From Spirochaetaceae bacterium (GTDB taxonomy: Bacteria > Spirochaetota > Spirochaetia > Treponematales > Breznakiellaceae), in assembly GCA_031284645.1 (NCBI GenBank), contig JAITXS010000141.1, forward strand, positions 1 through 15,994: DNA of 15,994 bases, given 5' to 3'. The translations under genes and the position numbers were made by a program. Below the pieces are notes generated by a model. The model saw nothing but the letters and a program-made list of their open reading frames with translations. It ran no database searches and was not told the origin of the DNA. Each line of letters opens with the position of its first letter. Position 1 is the first letter of the stretch. This document shows, piece after piece, positions 14,461 through 15,994 of this stretch.

Positions 14461-14480
14461 CCAATACCCAATACCCTTTC
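14461..14480 (-). repeat. Short heptamer-like repeat (inverse of the array at 15832)
   Basis: On the minus strand this reads GGGTATTGGGTATTGG, two units of the same heptamer that is tandemly repeated at 15832-15913 on the plus strand. The lipoprotein gene is therefore bracketed by inverted copies of the unit. Further degenerate units continue to the left. Confidence 0.6.
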
Positions 14481-14487
14481 CCCTAGA

Positions 14488-15477
14488 TCATTTGATACAG
14501 AATGCGGGGGCAAAACCCAGCGGCTCGACGGGGAAGCTGATGTCGACGATGACGACCTCGAAGACCAGCGCAGCGGTCGCAAGGCCGTCCTCGGAGACCG
14601 CGCACGCACCAACGTTGTCGGGCGTAGCGGGGGGGCCGGCGGGCGAGGCCAACCAATACTTAACGAAAGTCGTCGGGGTAGCGGATAAGCCTTTTTTCCT
14701 ACTCTCGGCAGTCGCATAATATTCAAGACGAGCCTGATTAGTCGTCGTCTCTGCCGCGTTCACTGAATAACTCCTATCTCCGAATATCTCCCGCTCGGTC
14801 GGCAGCCAGACTGTGTCGTCAGCTATGAACGTTGGGCTTTCAGAATTAAACTGCGCCGCTATTGCACGTCTCGGTGCCCAAAGATAATCCGATGTCACAC
14901 CCGCATTCCCCAAAGCAGGAACGAACTTTTTCCTTAAATATGTTTGCATCTCGCTGCCTATATAACTATACGGTGTATCTTCTACGCCCATCGTTCGTGC
15001 TACCAAGGCATCCTCAAACTGAAATACCAAATGAGATGCAGTGTCAGTGCCGTTTATTGGGTTCTTAAACGAGTTTATGCCTACTACCAATACATGGGCC
15101 TTGCTTAGACCATCAATCTTACCTTCATCGCCAGGATGGCCCGACACATTCAGCTCCGGCAACTCTATGTAGTCCCCAAGCTTTATACCCTCTGCGTCAG
15201 GGTAGTTTTCTAAATATTCGTGTATCTTCTCCAATGTTTTCTTTACATCAGCTTTTGTAGTCTCCGCCCCAGGCTCAGTACCTATAACACCGAATTTTAC
15301 CGCCAAATTGTGAGCACCAGGGACTTCTATCAAATTCTTTTTCGATGTCTGATCCTGTCCTCCCTGTTCCTGTCCTGTTTTGGCTGGGTCGTGTGCATCA
15401 ACGGTACAGCCGATAAACATTACCGCCACCGCCATTAAGCCCGATACCAACGCTAAGATACGCGTTTTTCTTTTCAT
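14488..15477 (-). CDS. Surface lipoprotein, DUF6273-like, with a hypervariable-looking C-terminus (329 aa)
   Basis: A lipoprotein of unknown function. Residues 1-24 are a lipoprotein signal with Cys24 in MFIGC. A low-complexity linker follows (GQEQGGQDQTSKK). From about residue 100 it resembles the DUF6273 type found in many treponemal and clostridial surface proteins: GDYIELPELNVSG, HVLVVGINSF, SEMQTYLRKKFVPAL, YLWAPRRAI, VWLPTEREIFG, KYWLASP (273-279) and the ending GFAPAFCIK. AGGAGGT five bases before ATG 15477 fixes the start. Residues 280-325 (14503-14640) differ sharply in composition: about 70% GC, about 10% adenine, and most codons end in C, including 12 of 13 at residues 305-317. That pattern fits the variable region of a diversity-generating retroelement target; no reverse transcriptase or template is in the window. 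G-rich repeats flank the gene. A family of ligand-binding surface proteins is likely. Confidence 0.85.
   Translation of the reverse strand: MKRKTRILALVSGLMAVAVMFIGCTVDAHDPAKTGQEQGGQDQTSKKNLIEVPGAHNLAVKFGVIGTEPGAETTKADVKKTLEKIHEYLENYPDAEGIKLGDYIELPELNVSGHPGDEGKIDGLSKAHVLVVGINSFKNPINGTDTASHLVFQFEDALVARTMGVEDTPYSYIGSEMQTYLRKKFVPALGNAGVTSDYLWAPRRAIAAQFNSESPTFIADDTVWLPTEREIFGDRSYSVNAAETTTNQARLEYYATAESRKKGLSATPTTFVKYWLASPAGPPATPDNVGACAVSEDGLATAALVFEVVIVDISFPVEPLGFAPAFCIK
14503..14640 (-). other. Candidate variable region (VR) of a diversity-generating retroelement target
   Basis: In the coding strand of the lipoprotein gene this 138-base block has 14 adenines and 27 thymines by hand count, unlike the AT-richer gene body. 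Of the 38 codons at residues 280-317, 25 end in C. Adenine-templated mutagenesis of AAC codons leaves NNC codons and removes adenine, so the pattern is the expected footprint. It ends in a conserved GC-rich stretch coding for GFAPAF, where such regions normally carry the homing-initiation site. The template and reverse transcriptase must be elsewhere if the idea is right. Confidence 0.45.
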
Positions 15478-15502
15478 TTTCTACCTCCTAAACATTATCC
15501 CT

Positions 15503-15522
15503 ACACCGTATTACACGGGTGT
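15503..15522. promoter_or_regulatory. Imperfect dyad upstream of the lipoprotein gene
   Basis: ACACCGT (15503-15509) and ACGGGTGT (15515-15522) form an inverted repeat with one extra base, 25 bp upstream of the lipoprotein ATG. A -10-like GATAAT lies at 15499-15494 on the minus strand, but I see no convincing -35 box. It could be an operator. Confidence 0.25.
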
Positions 15523-15539
15523 CCTGTTCACGCTTCGCG

Positions 15540-15644
15540 TTTATATATAAAAAAACCGCAAAACGCGCAGAGGGGCCGGAGATACATATTCTCCGAGCTC
15601 TCTGTGTGTTCTGCGGCTGCTTTTTTTGAGGCTTTATATATAAA
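15540..15644. repeat. Hairpin element bounded by two identical 12-bp palindromes
   Basis: TTTATATATAAA occurs at 15540-15551 and again at 15633-15644. Between them is a long hairpin: left arm 15556-15582 and right arm 15590-15616 pair at 24 of 27 positions counting G-U, around the loop TACATAT. Outer runs of seven A and seven T add to the stem. The three G-U pairs suit a plus-strand RNA. The arms contain CCGCA, CGCAGAG and CTCTGTG words seen in common dispersed intergenic elements. It looks like a small miniature-transposon-like insertion, and may also act as a terminator in either direction. Confidence 0.55.
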
Positions 15645-15661
15645 TTGCCCATTTGGCAATT
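15643..15661. repeat. 7-bp hairpin AATTGCC/GGCAATT
   Basis: A perfect 7-bp stem with a 5-base loop immediately follows the second TTTATATATAAA palindrome. It is not followed by a T-run. Role unknown. Confidence 0.4.
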
Positions 15662-15728
15662 CCTGTTTTGAACAATAATTTTGGCGGCGGGGTTAAAAGC
15701 GAATGATTCTTTGCCAAAGCAAACAACG

Positions 15729-15770
15729 AAAGCCCTGAAAAAATCGACCGATTTTTTCAGGGCTTTTTTA
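15729..15770 (+). terminator. Strong Rho-independent terminator for rightward transcripts
   Basis: AGCCCTGAAAAAATCG (15731-15746) and its exact complement (15749-15764) form a stem of 16 bp or more with a minimal loop, followed by six T on the plus strand and no comparable run on the minus strand. No plus-strand gene precedes it in the window, so it may end a small RNA from 15650-15730 or stop read-through from elsewhere. Confidence 0.65.
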
Positions 15771-15800
15771 TGAGAACTATCGGATCCCCTCGCAGGGGGC

Positions 15801-15828
15801 TTGACAAACTTTTTTTGGCTTAAATAAT
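15801..15828 (+). promoter_or_regulatory. Promoter-like sequence reading into the heptamer array
   Basis: A perfect TTGACA (15801-15806), a 16-base spacer and AATAAT (15823-15828, 5/6). The predicted start is near 15835, inside the first units of the tandem TTGGGTA array. No gene start with a ribosome-binding site follows within the window. Confidence 0.45.
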
Positions 15829-15831
15829 TAC

Positions 15832-15913
15832 TTGGGTATTGGGTATTGGGTATTGGGTATTGGGTATTGGGTATTGGGTATTGGGTATTGGGTATTGGGT
15901 ATTGGGTATTGGG
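15832..15913 (+). repeat. Tandem heptamer array (TTGGGTA) x 11.7
   Basis: 82 bases of uninterrupted, identical 7-base units with G-triplets spaced by four bases, so the G-rich strand could form quadruplexes. Because 7 is not a multiple of 3, a change of one unit would shift any frame passing through. All three frames are open within the array; on the plus strand the frame starting at 15832 stays open to the window edge, but it has no ATG or ribosome-binding site. Heptanucleotide repeats are known as STRR sequences in heterocystous cyanobacteria; a relation is not implied. Confidence 0.9.
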
Positions 15914-15994
15914 ACGCAGCGCTAGGCGCATACACAGACAGGTATCCTGCTACCGTGTCAGCCAAAGAGAATATAGACCGGACTCTCTCCGATA
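15914..15994. other. Right edge, no feature recognised
   Basis: 81 bases following the heptamer array. I see no start codon with a ribosome-binding site, no terminator and no RNA gene. One plus-strand frame is open throughout but carries no recognisable motif. Confidence 0.4.

Larger units (their letters stand above)
13984..14487. other. About 500 bp without genes: hairpin plus degenerate G-rich repeats
   Basis: No open reading frame here looks real. The stretch contains a GC-rich hairpin (14022-14050), three degenerate ~85-bp repeats (14059-14142, 14199-14289, 14317-14400), short inverted arms of CACGA/GGACAC type around the middle copy, a 7-bp stem TGCTTCG/CGAAGCA (14392-14416) and, at the end, C-rich heptamers (14461-14480) that are the inverse of the tandem array at 15832-15913. 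It separates the envelope operon promoter from the 3' end of the lipoprotein gene. Confidence 0.6.

Noticed and set aside
14436..14726. 96-codon leftward frame over the lipoprotein 3' end and a 75-codon rightward frame (14492-14719)
   Set aside because: Both exist because the block is GC-rich and lacks stops; their sequences are Arg/Ser/Pro-rich low complexity. The lipoprotein frame has a signal peptide, ribosome-binding site and conserved C-terminus.
15832..15913. Telomere-like or origin iteron array
   Set aside because: TTGGGTA resembles telomeric repeats in composition only. There is no replication gene, DnaA box cluster or chromosome end here.
15488..15931. 147-codon leftward frame beginning with PNTQYPI repeats
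   Set aside because: The repeats are only the translation of the TTGGGTA array. The frame then crosses a terminator hairpin and the palindromic element, with no good ribosome-binding site.
14461..15931. Composite transposon around the lipoprotein gene
   Set aside because: No transposase and no clear terminal inverted repeats; the heptamers alone are too simple to count as transposon ends.

Overview
The window looks like a chromosomal segment from a spirochaete, most likely a Treponema-type organism. The basis is the protein style: WbaP-type transferase, LolA-like/LolCDE-like envelope genes, acidic-leader outer-membrane barrel, DUF6273-like lipoprotein. Most of it has moderate GC, but one short block near the right end is GC-rich and foreign-looking. 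No rRNA, tRNA, CRISPR array or transposase gene was found. The genus is inferred from gene content, not from a marker gene.

Left part (1-3100). The start codon of a leftward gene lies at the very edge. A 59-aa leftward gene and a rightward XRE-family repressor are divergently transcribed around a perfect 12-bp inverted repeat that overlaps the leftward promoter; related half-sites overlap the rightward promoter. Next come a rightward wbaP (initiating sugar-1-phosphate transferase for a surface polysaccharide) and a close-coupled exported protein of unknown function. Middle (3130-4446): a leftward trpG/pabA-type glutamine amidotransferase and a rightward recR diverge from a 114-bp intergenic region.

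Central part (4443-13867). Seven leftward genes, overlapping or separated by at most 45 bp, form one probable operon with a good promoter at 13956-13983. In transcription order they are: a GT4 glycosyltransferase; a 904-aa membrane protein that fuses a YidC/Oxa1-like domain to a polytopic linker and an alkaline-phosphatase/sulfatase-superfamily ectodomain (LTA-synthase or phosphoethanolamine-transferase type); an ABC ATPase of the LolD/MacB type; two FtsX-type permeases; a LolA-like periplasmic carrier; and a beta-barrel outer-membrane protein. Read together, this could be a complete trans-envelope route: make a glycolipid or modified lipid at the inner membrane, extract it by ABC transporter, ferry it across the periplasm and deliver it to a barrel. 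This is the best candidate for a new system in the window.

Right part (13984-15994) is an accessory region. It holds a GC-rich hairpin, three degenerate copies of an ~85-bp G-rich repeat, and a leftward lipoprotein gene. The last ~140 coding bases of that gene are GC-rich, adenine-poor and dominated by NNC codons just before a conserved C-terminus, as expected for the variable region of a diversity-generating retroelement target. Upstream of it lie a hairpin element bounded by two identical 12-bp palindromes, a strong terminator-like hairpin, and a promoter-like sequence that runs into 11.7 tandem copies of the heptamer TTGGGTA.
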